In this document: piece by piece, positions 26,792 through 35,452 of the stretch
Numbering within the stretch: the first letter of the stretch is position 1
How the letters are laid out: every line of letters begins with the position of its first letter
Source of the DNA: Myxococcus stipitatus
GTDB taxonomy: Bacteria; Myxococcota; Myxococcia; Myxococcales; Myxococcaceae
NCBI RefSeq assembly: GCF_021412625.1
Contig: NZ_JAKCFI010000002.1
Coordinates: 62,001-126,000, forward strand
DNA length: 64,000 nt
Direction of reading: 5' to 3'
Translations under genes and position numbers: made by a program
Notes under the pieces: model-generated
What the model was told of the DNA's origin: nothing
Database searches by the model: none
The model's input: only the letters and a program-made list of their open reading frames with translations

Positions 26792-27592
26792 ATGCCCACG
26801 CTGGATGAGGCCCGCACCGTCGCCCGCTTCATCCACGCCCTGAGCGGCGGCGCGGAGGTGCGCCGCAAGGCCGCCGCGCGCGAGCTGTCCCGCGGCGACC
26901 CGCTCGACGCGAACGAGCTGGTGGGCCACCTCATCAGCCTGGCGCGCGGCGGTTGGGAGCCGGCCTCCTGCGTGCTGTCCGACTTCATGTCCGCGCTGGA
27001 GCGGGAGGCCGAGCACATCCCCCACGTGGGCGCGCTGCGCCGGCTGGCCCACGTGCAGTCGCTCGACACCGTGGCGGACCTGTTCGCCCAGGGCCCCGCG
27101 AAGCGGGAGATGGACCCGGACGCCGCCGCGCGCGCGGACGCGAACGCCTTCTCCCAGTCCCTGGGGCACCTGAAGCAGCAGGCGCGCCTCACCCGCGACC
27201 CGGACACGCTGTCACGCCTGGCCACCGTCAGCGACCCGTCCGTGCTGCGCAACGTGCTCATCAACCCCCGGCTCACCGAGGCGCTGGTGGTGCGCATCGC
27301 CGCCCGCCGCCCGGCCCGGCCCGAGCCGCTCATCGAAATCTGGAAGTCTCCCCGCTGGTCCGTGCGTCACGCCGTGCGGCGCGCGCTCGTGTTCAATCCG
27401 TACCTGCCGCCGGAGGTGGGCGCCAAGCTGGTGCCGCTGCTCACCTCGAGCGACCTGCGCGAGCTCACCCGGGACAACGGCGTGCATCCCTCCCTGCGGG
27501 CGCAGGCCGCGCGGCTGCTGGAGGAGGGCGTGCTCGCGGCCCCGTCCTGGGGCGGCGCCCACGGCCGAGGGGACGGGGGGCGGGCGGACTAG
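26792..27592 (+). CDS. HEAT-like helical repeat protein of unknown function
   Basis: 266 residues, no signal peptide or membrane span. The sequence is a string of paired helices, for example DTLSRLATVSDPSVLRNVLI then LTEALVVRIAARRPARPEPL and SVRHAVRRALVFNPYLPPEV, resembling degenerate HEAT or leucine-rich variant repeats. It begins 6 bp after the zinc-ribbon gene and is surely cotranscribed, so it may be a cytoplasmic partner of that protein. Its stop codon overlaps the tatA stop on the other strand (CTAG at 27589-27592). Confidence 0.8.
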   Translation: MPTLDEARTVARFIHALSGGAEVRRKAAARELSRGDPLDANELVGHLISLARGGWEPASCVLSDFMSALEREAEHIPHVGALRRLAHVQSLDTVADLFAQGPAKREMDPDAAARADANAFSQSLGHLKQQARLTRDPDTLSRLATVSDPSVLRNVLINPRLTEALVVRIAARRPARPEPLIEIWKSPRWSVRHAVRRALVFNPYLPPEVGAKLVPLLTSSDLRELTRDNGVHPSLRAQAARLLEEGVLAAPSWGGAHGRGDGGRAD

Positions 27593-27816
27593 CGGCGGCG
27601 GGGCTGCTCGGGCTCGCTGTACTCCGCGTCGGTGCTGCCCCGGTGGGTGCGGGTGAGACTCTTGGCGTCGATGAGGTCCTCGCCCTTGGACGCCTTGCGG
27701 AACGAGTAGACGAAGCGGCCCACCGCGTTGCCGAGCTGTCCCATGCGGGCGGCCGAGAAGACCACCAGCAGGATGAAGCCGAGGACGATGATTTCTCCGA
27801 GGCCGAGGCCCAGCAT
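27589..27816 (-). CDS. tatA: Twin-arginine translocase TatA/TatE-type subunit
   Basis: 75 residues. A single N-terminal membrane segment (GLGEIIVLGFILLVVFSAAR) is followed by an amphipathic helix (MGQLGNAVGRFVYSFRKA) and a charged tail ending in Pro/Arg, the TatA layout. The usual FG after the span is FS here, which is common in divergent TatA proteins. TatA forms the pore through which folded proteins cross the inner membrane. No tatB or tatC gene is next to it. ATG 27816 starts directly before the membrane segment. Confidence 0.88.
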   Translation of the reverse strand: MLGLGLGEIIVLGFILLVVFSAARMGQLGNAVGRFVYSFRKASKGEDLIDAKSLTRTHRGSTDAEYSEPEQPRRR

Positions 27817-27928
27817 GGTGAGGCACAGTGCAGCAAAGGCGCGGGGGAGGCAAGCCGCGCGTCCACCCGAGGACGGCCGGTCGCACTTCGGCTGCGCGCG
27901 GGGCGCCTTTCGTCGCACACTCGGGGCC

Positions 27929-28654
27929 ATGCTCCTGCTTGCCCACCGAGGCGCCAGCGCCGACGCACCGGAGAACACCCTGGACGCCTTCGCCGAGGCC
28001 GTGCGCCAGGGCGCCGATGGCGTGGAGCTGGACGCCATGGTGTGTGGCTCCGGCGAGGTGGTCGTCTGCCACGACGAGCGGTTGGAGCGCCTGGCGGGCC
28101 TGCCGTGGGAGGTGCGCGCCACGGCCTGGTGGAAGCTGCGGCGGGCGGACGTGGGCACCTCCCTGGGCTTCGCGCCCGCGCGCATCCCCCTGCTGGAGGA
28201 GGTGCTGGAGGCGCTGCCCGCGCAGCTGCTCGTCAACATCGAGCTCAAGTGCGAGCGGCTGGACGACGGGGGCCTGGCGGGGAAGGTGGCGGACCTGGTG
28301 CGGCGGCGAGGGCTGACGGAGCGGGTGGTCGTCTCCAGCTTCAACCCCATGTGCCTGTTCCGGCTCGCCTCCGCCGCGCCCGAGCTGCGGCGGGGCTTGC
28401 TCATCGACCCGGACAGGTCCTGGGGCGTGCAGGCGTACGCCCTCAGCCCGCTCGTCTCGTCCCACTCGGTGCACCCGTACCATGCGCAGTGCACGCCGGA
28501 GCGCGTGGCCGCGTGGCGGGCGGCGGGGCTGCGCGTGGCCGCGTGGACGGTGGATGACGCCTCGCGGGCCCGGGCCCTGGAGCGGATGGGCGTCAGCTAC
28601 CTCATCACCAACCGGCCCGGAGCGGTGCGCGAGGCGCTGCGCACCGCCGCCTGA
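27929..28654 (+). CDS. Glycerophosphodiester phosphodiesterase
   Basis: 241 residues, a full-length GDPD TIM barrel without signal peptide, so cytosolic. The active-site motifs are intact: LLAHRGASADAPENTLDAF, VELDAMVCGSGEVVVCHD, NIELK and AWTVDD near the end. The enzyme hydrolyses glycerophosphodiesters such as glycerophosphoethanolamine to glycerol 3-phosphate and an alcohol, serving phospholipid turnover. ATG 27929 precedes the first beta strand and catalytic His at once. It diverges from tatA (112-bp gap) and converges on an outer-membrane protein gene with only 6 bp between stops. Confidence 0.93.
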   Translation: MLLLAHRGASADAPENTLDAFAEAVRQGADGVELDAMVCGSGEVVVCHDERLERLAGLPWEVRATAWWKLRRADVGTSLGFAPARIPLLEEVLEALPAQLLVNIELKCERLDDGGLAGKVADLVRRRGLTERVVVSSFNPMCLFRLASAAPELRRGLLIDPDRSWGVQAYALSPLVSSHSVHPYHAQCTPERVAAWRAAGLRVAAWTVDDASRARALERMGVSYLITNRPGAVREALRTAA

Positions 28655-28660
28655 GGCGGG

Positions 28661-29584
28661 TCAGAAGTCGAAGCCCAGCGTGGTGTTGAAGGCGAAGACG
28701 GCGGGCAGGCCGCGGTCCTCGGTGACGTTGGGGTCGGTGCCCGTGGGCACGGCCACGCTGCCAGTGCGCGTGAGCGACAGCTCGGCGCCCAGCTGCAGCA
28801 CGCCGCCGATGAACCGCACGCCGCCGTAGATGCGCTGGTTCATGTTGTCGCCGAAGGACACCTTCGCGTACTGCCCCACGGACTGCAGCGCGGCGCGGGA
28901 GTCGTCCTCCGTGGTGTCCTCGTAGTCGCGCCCGGGGTCGAACTCGATGGCGCTGCTCGTCGCGCCGACGAAGCTCAGGTCCAGGCCGCCGTAGGGCGTC
29001 AGCGTCACCATGCCGCCCAGCGGGAACTGCTTGCCCACGCCGATGTCGAGCCCCATCACCGTCAGGCTCAAGTCCCGCGCGCCGAACAGCTTGGTGACGT
29101 GCCCGCGCACGCCCACGTCCGGCAGCCACGTGAAGCCCTCGTTGACGGCCCACTTCACCTCGCCGGTGGCCACCACCTGGCTGCTCTTCTCCACCCAGCC
29201 CACGCGCCCGCCCAGCTCCAGCGAGAAGGGCAGGCCCTTGCGCACGTGCAGCGAGGGGATGAGCACCGTGGACGGCTGCTCCAGCTTCTCCGTGGGGATG
29301 ACCACGCTGTCCGGCAGGGACACGACGGACAGCTCCGCGTTGACGGCCCAGGCCGTGTGGCCCGTCGTCTCCGGCGGCATCAGGTTCACCGAACCGATGG
29401 CCGCGCCCATGACTCGGGCGAAGGCCTGGAAGTCCGCGTTGGCGGCCGGGTTGAAGTTGCTGCCCGCGGTGCTCCCGGCCTTCGGGTTGCCGAAGCGGGA
29501 GATCTGCAGGTCGTTGTCGTCCGCGTACGCGGTCACCCCCGAGACACATGCCGCCAGGGCGAGCCACCGACTGAACGTCCGCAT
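28661..29584 (-). CDS. Probable outer-membrane beta-barrel protein
   Basis: 307 residues. A signal peptide (RWLALAACVSGVTAYADD) is followed by alternating polar/hydrophobic strands with Gly turns (LELGGRVGWVEKSSQVVATG, VTLTPYGGLDLSFVGAT, QRIYGGVRFIGGVLQLGAEL). It ends in Phe (TTLGFDF), the usual outer-membrane sorting signal. No pore family was recognised, so it could be a transporter or a structural barrel. Start ATG 29584 is used; a GTG at 29593 is possible, and GGGAGG lies between awkward distances for both. It is followed by a converging phosphodiesterase gene. Confidence 0.82.
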   Translation of the reverse strand: MRTFSRWLALAACVSGVTAYADDNDLQISRFGNPKAGSTAGSNFNPAANADFQAFARVMGAAIGSVNLMPPETTGHTAWAVNAELSVVSLPDSVVIPTEKLEQPSTVLIPSLHVRKGLPFSLELGGRVGWVEKSSQVVATGEVKWAVNEGFTWLPDVGVRGHVTKLFGARDLSLTVMGLDIGVGKQFPLGGMVTLTPYGGLDLSFVGATSSAIEFDPGRDYEDTTEDDSRAALQSVGQYAKVSFGDNMNQRIYGGVRFIGGVLQLGAELSLTRTGSVAVPTGTDPNVTEDRGLPAVFAFNTTLGFDF

Positions 29585-29664
29585 GCGAGTCACCGCCTCC
29601 CGAGCGCGCTCCGGCCGGGGGCGCCCCTCTGCGCCGGACGCTAAACCCAGCCCGCGAGGAGCGT

Positions 29665-29725
29665 CAACAAAACGGGCGGCCCACCCCGCGTGTCCTCCTG
29701 GAAGGACTCACCGGGTGGCCGCCCG
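29665..29725 (-). terminator. Nested terminator hairpin after the S41 protease gene
   Basis: Outer arms at 29673-29686 and 29713-29725 pair over 13 bp with one bulged base; inside lies a second stem, GTCCT (29692-29696) with AGGAC (29703-29707). Read on the minus strand the stem is followed by TTTTGTT (29672-29666). It lies 28 bp past the protease stop codon. This is the best intrinsic terminator in the window. Confidence 0.75.
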
Positions 29726-29752
29726 AGGTGACGCCCGGGGGGCGTCCGGGAC

Positions 29753-32700
29753 CTACTGCGGCTGCGGCTTCACCGCGCCCGCGCCCTGGCCCGTCACCTT
29801 CTGGGCCACCTCCGCCGGACGGCGGCGGATGACGAGCGTGCGACGGCTGGCGAAGTCGGTGCTCTCGCGGGCCACGACGAGGACGTTGTTGTTGCCCTCC
29901 TTCAGCGCGAACTCGGTGGAGAACTTCAGCGAGTTCGGCTCGCCGCCCTTGGGGTCCACGCCCTTGAAGTAGACCTTCTGGTCGTTGACGAGCACATACA
30001 CGTCGAGCAGCCCGTTGGGGTCCGTCACCACGCCGGACAGGGTGAACTTCTCCCCGTTGGCCACCAGCCCGCCAGCGGACGGGTCGGCGTCCAGCTTGAT
30101 GTCCGGCGGACGGCGCGTGGTCGCCCACGCCAGCTTCGGCGCGGCGGGCTTGCCCGCCTTCACGTCGCGGGCGTCCTGGCTGCGCACGAAGGCGAAGCGG
30201 CCCTTGTCCAGCTCCACGCGGTAGAAGCCCTTGGTCACCGCCTCCGTGCTCAGCACGGTGGCCGCGTTGAGCTTGGCCACCGGCCGCGCCTCGGCCTCCG
30301 GAGAGGCGAACAGCTCCGCCTTGTCCGACACGCGCACCGCGCCCTTCTTCGGCTCCAGGGTGGCCACCGGGTTGTCCTTCACCGGCAGCATCATCTTCTC
30401 CATGACGAACTCCTCGAGGGGCTCGTCGATGATGGCCAGCTTCAGCGGGAAGCTGTCGCCCTTGAAGCCCTTCTTGAGCTCGACCTGGAAGCGCGCCGTC
30501 TTCGTCTCGCCCGGCTTGAGCTCGCCCAGCTTGAAGCGGCCCTGCTCGATGAAGATGTTCGCGTCCCCGCCATTCTTGATCTGCGTGAACGAATCCAGCG
30601 CCGTGCCGGCGCCCACGTTCGTCACGTCGAGCAGCACCGCCACCGACTCACCGCGCTGCACCGCGCCGTCGCCGTTGCACGCGGCGCAGTCGTCCACGAC
30701 CTGCCAGTTGAAGGCGAAGGCCGGGCGGGGCAGCTCCGCGAAGTTCAGCTCGGACACGCGCGTCTCCGGCAGCGCGCCGTGGTCGTCGAAGAAGCGCACC
30801 GTCACGTCGTCGCGCCGGCTGGTGAGGTCCTTGGGCAGCCGCACCTTCACCTTCCACGACTTCTTCTCGCCCGGGTTGAGCGCGCCGAAGATGAACTCGC
30901 GGCGGTCGAGGAACGCGTTGTCGCTCTCCGTCCAGGCGCGCACGCGCTTGAGCGGCTCCTGGCCCTTGTTCTCCGCCGTCACCACCATCTCCAGCAGGTC
31001 CCCGGCGGGAATCTTCGCGTCCGGCGACGGCGTCAGCGTGGCGGCCAGCTGCACGTTCTTCGGCGTGGGACCGGGGCTCCAGTCCACGCCCAGCCCGGCG
31101 ATGGCGTTGTTGATGCGCGTCTCCTCCTCGCGGCGCTTCTGCTCGATGAAGCCCTTGCCCTGCTGCAGCTGCTGCTGGCGGTTGGAGGCCGGGGCGCGCA
31201 GCACGTAGTCCCGCGCGAACTGCACCTCGAAGTCCTCCTTGATCTCCTCCTGCGTCTCCGCGTCGAGCTGGTCGTCCAGGTCCTCGCTCTGGCCCGCCAC
31301 GTCGAGCAGCGGGTCGTTCTCGCCGTGCTTCTTCGGCTCGCTCTTCTCCGCGACGGACGGCTTGGGCTTGGGCTCCTCCTTCGCGGCGGCGGCGGCCAGC
31401 TGCTGCGCCTGCTTGGCGTCCACCTTCAGGTACTTGAGGCTCTCCAGCGGCTTCTCCCGGTCCAGCACGTCCTCGCGCTTCTTGGCGACGGTGGAGGAGT
31501 CCGGGTTGCCGAAGTGCTGGTCCAGGTCGGCCTCGCCCATGGAGCGGCGGGAGGCGAACACGTCCACGCGCTCGTCGGTGACGCGGGTGGGGACCAGCTG
31601 GATGTCCGGGACGATGCCCACCTCCTGGATGGAGACGTCGCCGGGCGTCAGGTACTTGGCGATGGTCAGCTTCAGCGCGCTGTCGTCCGGGAAGTCGTAC
31701 AGCACCTGCACGCTGCCCTTGCCGAACGTCTGCCGGCCGATGATGACCGCGCGGTTGAGGTTCTTGAGCGCGCCGGCCACGATTTCGGACGCGGAGGCGC
31801 TGCCGGCGTTGACCAGCACCGCGATGGGGTAGGTGTCCTCACCCTCCGTGGGGCGCGCGCGCTTCTCCTCGCGCAGCTTGTCCGACAGGCCCACCGTCGC
31901 GACGATGGTGCCGCTGGACAGGAACGTGTCCGACACCTGGATGGCCTGCTCCAGCAGGCCGCCCGGGTTGCCGCGCAGGTCGAGGACGAGGCCCTTGAAG
32001 CCGCCCTTGGCGTCCGCCTGCTTGCGCAGCTCGCCCAGCGCGGACTCGAGGTCGCGCGTGGTGTTGCCCTGGAAGTTCTTCAGGCGGATGTAGCCCACGT
32101 TGCCGGAGAGCATCTTGTGCTGGACGCTCTCGATGGAGATCATCGCGCGCGCCAGCGTCATCACGCGGGGCTTGTCCCAGCCGTTGCGCTCCACGGTGAT
32201 GGTGATGCGGCTGTCCACCGGGCCGCGCAGCTTGGACACGGCCTCGTTGAGGTCCATGTTGACGGTGGACTCCTCGCCAATCTTCTTGATGCGGTCGTCC
32301 TTCTGGATGCCGGCGCGGTGCGCGGGCGTCTTGGGCAGCACCTTGACCACGGTGAGGTTGCCCTCGCGCATCTGGATGACGAAGCCCAGGCCGCCGAACT
32401 CACCCTTGGTGGACAGCTTCATCTCCCGGTACAGCTCCGGGCGCAGCAGCACCGAATGCGGGTCCAGCGTGGACAGCATGCCGTTGACCGCGGCGTACTC
32501 GATGTCGCGCGTGTCCTCGATGGGGCGCATGTTCTTCGACAGGAAGTCGAAGACGTCCTTGAGCGCGAAGGACATCTTCCACAGCGAGTCCACGTGGGCG
32601 ATGTCGAACTCGCGCGACTTGCCGTTGACGTTGACGGCCAGCTTGCCCGTCTCCGCGTTGCCGTCCACCAGCACGTCCGGGACGCTCTTCTCCACGTACT

Positions 32701-32989
32701 CCAGCGCGGAGATCATCATCTCCTTGGGGCGCACGCGCTTGGGGTCGACGTAGTTCTCCTTGACGTACAGGATGACCTTGGTGAGCACCCGCAGGCTGTT
32801 GAGGTCGTGCGGAGCCTTCTCACCCTTGGCCGCCGGCAGGCTGCCGTCCCAGGTGCTCTGCCCCTGCCCGGCCTCGGCCGCTCCCATCGTCAGGGGAATC
32901 GGCGCCCGGTTGCTGCCCACGAGGGCCCAGGCGCCGAGGAGCACGGCTACAGCGGCGATGCGGCGGAGAAAACGCGGCATGTGGTTCAT
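29753..32989 (-). CDS. S41 family (Ctp) processing protease with large C-terminal extension
   Basis: 1078 residues. A signal-anchor (AAVAVLLGAWALVG) is followed by the Ctp N-terminal region, a PDZ domain (about 200-280, GGLGFVIQMREGNL to RGPVDSRITITV) and the S41 protease domain. The catalytic dyad is Ser399 (NAGSASASE) and Lys424 (TFGKG), with the usual 25-residue spacing. The protease part ends near residue 510; some 560 extra residues follow. They comprise a Lys/Glu-rich helical linker, two CARDB/Ig-like beta domains, the second holding CAACNGDG near 768, an SH3-like segment (about 895-960) and a final beta domain. Ctp proteases trim C-termini of periplasmic proteins; the extension probably binds substrate or partner. 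Start ATG 32989, alternative 32980. Confidence 0.92.
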   Translation of the reverse strand: MNHMPRFLRRIAAVAVLLGAWALVGSNRAPIPLTMGAAEAGQGQSTWDGSLPAAKGEKAPHDLNSLRVLTKVILYVKENYVDPKRVRPKEMMISALEYVEKSVPDVLVDGNAETGKLAVNVNGKSREFDIAHVDSLWKMSFALKDVFDFLSKNMRPIEDTRDIEYAAVNGMLSTLDPHSVLLRPELYREMKLSTKGEFGGLGFVIQMREGNLTVVKVLPKTPAHRAGIQKDDRIKKIGEESTVNMDLNEAVSKLRGPVDSRITITVERNGWDKPRVMTLARAMISIESVQHKMLSGNVGYIRLKNFQGNTTRDLESALGELRKQADAKGGFKGLVLDLRGNPGGLLEQAIQVSDTFLSSGTIVATVGLSDKLREEKRARPTEGEDTYPIAVLVNAGSASASEIVAGALKNLNRAVIIGRQTFGKGSVQVLYDFPDDSALKLTIAKYLTPGDVSIQEVGIVPDIQLVPTRVTDERVDVFASRRSMGEADLDQHFGNPDSSTVAKKREDVLDREKPLESLKYLKVDAKQAQQLAAAAAKEEPKPKPSVAEKSEPKKHGENDPLLDVAGQSEDLDDQLDAETQEEIKEDFEVQFARDYVLRAPASNRQQQLQQGKGFIEQKRREEETRINNAIAGLGVDWSPGPTPKNVQLAATLTPSPDAKIPAGDLLEMVVTAENKGQEPLKRVRAWTESDNAFLDRREFIFGALNPGEKKSWKVKVRLPKDLTSRRDDVTVRFFDDHGALPETRVSELNFAELPRPAFAFNWQVVDDCAACNGDGAVQRGESVAVLLDVTNVGAGTALDSFTQIKNGGDANIFIEQGRFKLGELKPGETKTARFQVELKKGFKGDSFPLKLAIIDEPLEEFVMEKMMLPVKDNPVATLEPKKGAVRVSDKAELFASPEAEARPVAKLNAATVLSTEAVTKGFYRVELDKGRFAFVRSQDARDVKAGKPAAPKLAWATTRRPPDIKLDADPSAGGLVANGEKFTLSGVVTDPNGLLDVYVLVNDQKVYFKGVDPKGGEPNSLKFSTEFALKEGNNNVLVVARESTDFASRRTLVIRRRPAEVAQKVTGQGAGAVKPQPQ

Positions 32990-33088
32990 CCAAGCTGGAG
33001 CGCATCGCGGCGCTCCGGGGTGTGGCGTGAAATGCCCAGAAAATCCGAACGTTTGAAGCGTAAGTCGAGCGCAGGAAGCGGCCGGGCA

Positions 33089-33117
33089 AGCCTAATCACG
33101 GGTTTCAGGTGCTTCAA
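33089..33117 (-). promoter_or_regulatory. Sigma-70-type promoter for the S41 protease gene
   Basis: On the minus strand TTGAAG (33112-33117) and TAGGCT (33089-33094) are separated by exactly 17 bases. They lie about 100 bp upstream of the protease start. The match to the vegetative consensus is moderate but the spacing is ideal. Confidence 0.5.
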
Positions 33118-33203
33118 GGCATCGCCTCTCCGCTGAAAGGTCAGAACGTCCCTGGCGGGCACTGCGTTCCCGGCCCGTCTGGTGGGACAGCCGGTGGGGG
33201 CGT

Positions 33204-34025
33204 TTATTTCAGGGAGGGGCGGCCGGTCGTGGTGTCTGGGGGAGGAGGCAGGAGCCCGGCCTGCCGCATGCCCCGGTACAGCAGCGTCCCGGCGACGATG
33301 GCGACGGGCAGGAAGAAGGTGTTGAGGATGGGTATCCAGAGCAGGACGTAGACGCCCGCGCCCAGCCCCAGGCAGAGGGCCCGTCGCTCGCGGAGCATGC
33401 GGCGCACCTCCGCGAAGGGGTACAGGTGGCGCGTCATGGGGGCGGCCAGGAACTCGCCGGCCATCCAGGTCATCGTCCACAGGGCGCCCAGCACGGTCCA
33501 CAGGACGCTGCCCACGCCGGGGATCAGGTTGAGCGGGGCCAGCAGCGCCAGCCCGGCCAGCAGGAAGAACAGCCGCGCCAGGGTGTGGGCCAGTCCCGTG
33601 ACGATGCCCCGCATGAGGCCGGAGACGGTGAAGCCGGGACCGTCCTCCTCTCCACAGAGCGCCTCGGTGGCCTCGGAGATGGGGTCCTGGAGGGGCGCGA
33701 GCAGCAGCGGGGGGACCACGTTGGCGCCCACGACCCAGAGCACGAGCCCGGCGAGCACCAGCACGGTGTACCACCCCGCGCGGCCGTACCAGGACTCCGG
33801 CCGGGTCCAGAGCGAGTCCAGGACGCCGGGGCCCTGGGTCCACAGCAGCCACGCCAGCCCCACCAGCGCCACGGCGGTGACGACGGCGCACAGGGCGGAC
33901 AGGAGGAACAGGCGCCGGGAGCGAAAGATGAGGCCGAAGCCGCGACCGAGCAGTCCCAGTCCCTGAAAGAAATCGGACAGGCGGGGGCGGGGGGAGAGGG
34001 AGGGGATGGGGGAAGAGGGACTCAT
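33204..34025 (-). CDS. EI24 domain/CysZ-like integral membrane protein
   Basis: 273 residues with about six hydrophobic segments. The EI24/CysZ pattern is visible: an N-terminal FFQGLGLLGRGFGLIFRSRR, a first long span, a central amphipathic region and LLAPLNLIPGVGSVLWTVLGA followed by MAGEFLAAPMTRHLYPFAEV. Relatives include the sulfate transporter CysZ, but many bacterial EI24 proteins have no known substrate and no cysteine-synthesis genes adjoin. It diverges from gshA, whose product uses cysteine, which hints weakly at sulfur metabolism. ATG 34025 gives a normal family length. Confidence 0.85.
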   Translation of the reverse strand: MSPSSPIPSLSPRPRLSDFFQGLGLLGRGFGLIFRSRRLFLLSALCAVVTAVALVGLAWLLWTQGPGVLDSLWTRPESWYGRAGWYTVLVLAGLVLWVVGANVVPPLLLAPLQDPISEATEALCGEEDGPGFTVSGLMRGIVTGLAHTLARLFFLLAGLALLAPLNLIPGVGSVLWTVLGALWTMTWMAGEFLAAPMTRHLYPFAEVRRMLRERRALCLGLGAGVYVLLWIPILNTFFLPVAIVAGTLLYRGMRQAGLLPPPPDTTTGRPSLK

Positions 34026-34084
34026 GGCGTGCCCGTGCGCAAATCGAAGCGGGTCTGGATGGGCACGTTATATAGGGCGCGCTC

Positions 34085-35428
34085 ATGTCTCTCGACCTCA
34101 AGCGCGCGGCCTCCGAGCCCATCACCTCCATCGACATGCTGGTGTCGGGCTTCCGGGCCGCCGAGAAGCCCCATGGCGACCTGCGGCTCGGCCTGGAGCA
34201 CGAGAAGCTCCTCTACCCGGCGAACGGCACCGGGCCGGTCTCGTACGAGGGGCCCTGGGGCGTGGGCGCGCTGTTGGAACGGCTGGCGCCGCAGGGCTAC
34301 GTCCCGTTCCGGGAGACCCCCGAGTCCCCCGTCATCGCCCTCCAGCGGGAGCGGGGCGAGGCCACCATCTCCCTGGAGCCGGGGGGCCAGTTCGAGCTGT
34401 CCGGCAGCCCCTTCCACACCGCGCGGGAGGCCCACGCGGAGAACCTGGCCCACCTGGCCCAGGTGAAGGCGGCGGCGGGGGCGCTGGGGCTGCGGCTGGT
34501 CACGCTGGGCTATCGCCCCACGGGCACGACGGCGGACATGAACTGGATGCCCAAGACGCGCTACAGCGTGATGCGGCGCACGCTGCCGGAGCGCGGCCGG
34601 CTGGCGTTGAACATGATGTTGATGACGGCCACGGGCCAGGTGTCGCTCGACTGGACGGACGAGGCCGACTGCGTCCGCAAGACGGTGACGGTGGCGCGGC
34701 TGGCGCCGGTGATGAACGCGCTGTACGCCAACAGCCCGTTGGTGGAGGGCAAGCCGTCCGGCTACCTGTCCTACCGCAACCGCGTCTGGGACGAGGTGGA
34801 CCCGACGCGCTGTGGCTACCTGCCGGCGTTCTTCGACGGCTCCTTCTCCTACCGCGCCTACGTGGAGTGGGCCCTGGACGCGCCGCTGCTCTTCCTGCGG
34901 CGCGAGGGCCAGTACCTGCACCCCAAGCTCACCTTCCGGCAGCTGCTCCAGGAGGGCTTCGAGGGCCAGCCTCCGGACCTGGCGGACTGGACGGACCACC
35001 TGTCCACGCTGTTCCCCGAGGTGCGGCTCAAGAAGGTCGTCGAGGTGCGCGGCGCGGACTGCGGGAGCGCGGCGATGACGGGCGCGCTCGCGGCGCTGTG
35101 GCGCGGCATCCTCTACGACGCCACCGCGCTGGAGGAGGCGGAGCGGCTGTTGCCGAAGCTCACGTACACCGAGCACCTGGCCTTCCACGACACCGCGCGC
35201 CGCGAGGGGCTCGGGGGGAAGCTGGGGACGACGGAGCTCTTCCGGTTGGCGGAGGAGATGGTGGGCATCGCCCGGCGCGGGTTGCTGCGGTTGGACGCCG
35301 CGGACGCGCCGCTGCTCGACCCGCTCGCGGAAGTCGCCGCGTCGAAGCGCTCCCCCGCGGTGGCCGTGCTCGAGGCGTGGCGGAAGGACCCACGCCCCGA
35401 GACGGTGCTCGCGCTCGCGACGGTGTGA
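34085..35428 (+). CDS. gshA: Glutamate-cysteine ligase, plant/proteobacterial type
   Basis: 447 residues. The GCS2 family motifs are clear: RLGLEHEKLLYP, ISLEPGGQFELSG, LGYRPTGTTADMNWMPKTRY, RTLPERGRLALNMMLMTA and the C-terminal VVEVRGADCG. It condenses glutamate and cysteine to gamma-glutamylcysteine, the first step of glutathione synthesis. The length and motifs match the plant-like enzymes rather than E. coli GshA. ATG 34085 fits the family N-terminus. No gshB lies nearby. It diverges from the EI24-like gene over a 59-bp gap. Confidence 0.94.
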   Translation: MSLDLKRAASEPITSIDMLVSGFRAAEKPHGDLRLGLEHEKLLYPANGTGPVSYEGPWGVGALLERLAPQGYVPFRETPESPVIALQRERGEATISLEPGGQFELSGSPFHTAREAHAENLAHLAQVKAAAGALGLRLVTLGYRPTGTTADMNWMPKTRYSVMRRTLPERGRLALNMMLMTATGQVSLDWTDEADCVRKTVTVARLAPVMNALYANSPLVEGKPSGYLSYRNRVWDEVDPTRCGYLPAFFDGSFSYRAYVEWALDAPLLFLRREGQYLHPKLTFRQLLQEGFEGQPPDLADWTDHLSTLFPEVRLKKVVEVRGADCGSAAMTGALAALWRGILYDATALEEAERLLPKLTYTEHLAFHDTARREGLGGKLGTTELFRLAEEMVGIARRGLLRLDAADAPLLDPLAEVAASKRSPAVAVLEAWRKDPRPETVLALATV

Positions 35429-35452
35429 GCGCGGGCGGGCCCCGGGTGGCGG

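Noticed and set aside
23975-27169. Open frame of over 1000 codons antisense to the zinc-ribbon gene
   Set aside because: It is Arg/Gly/Ala-rich nonsense created by high GC in the complementary frame; the plus-strand protein has recognisable domains and a good start.
30779-33136. Long plus-strand open frame opposite the S41 protease
   Set aside because: Its translation is Val/Leu/Arg/His-rich and without motifs; the minus strand encodes a complete protease with catalytic residues.
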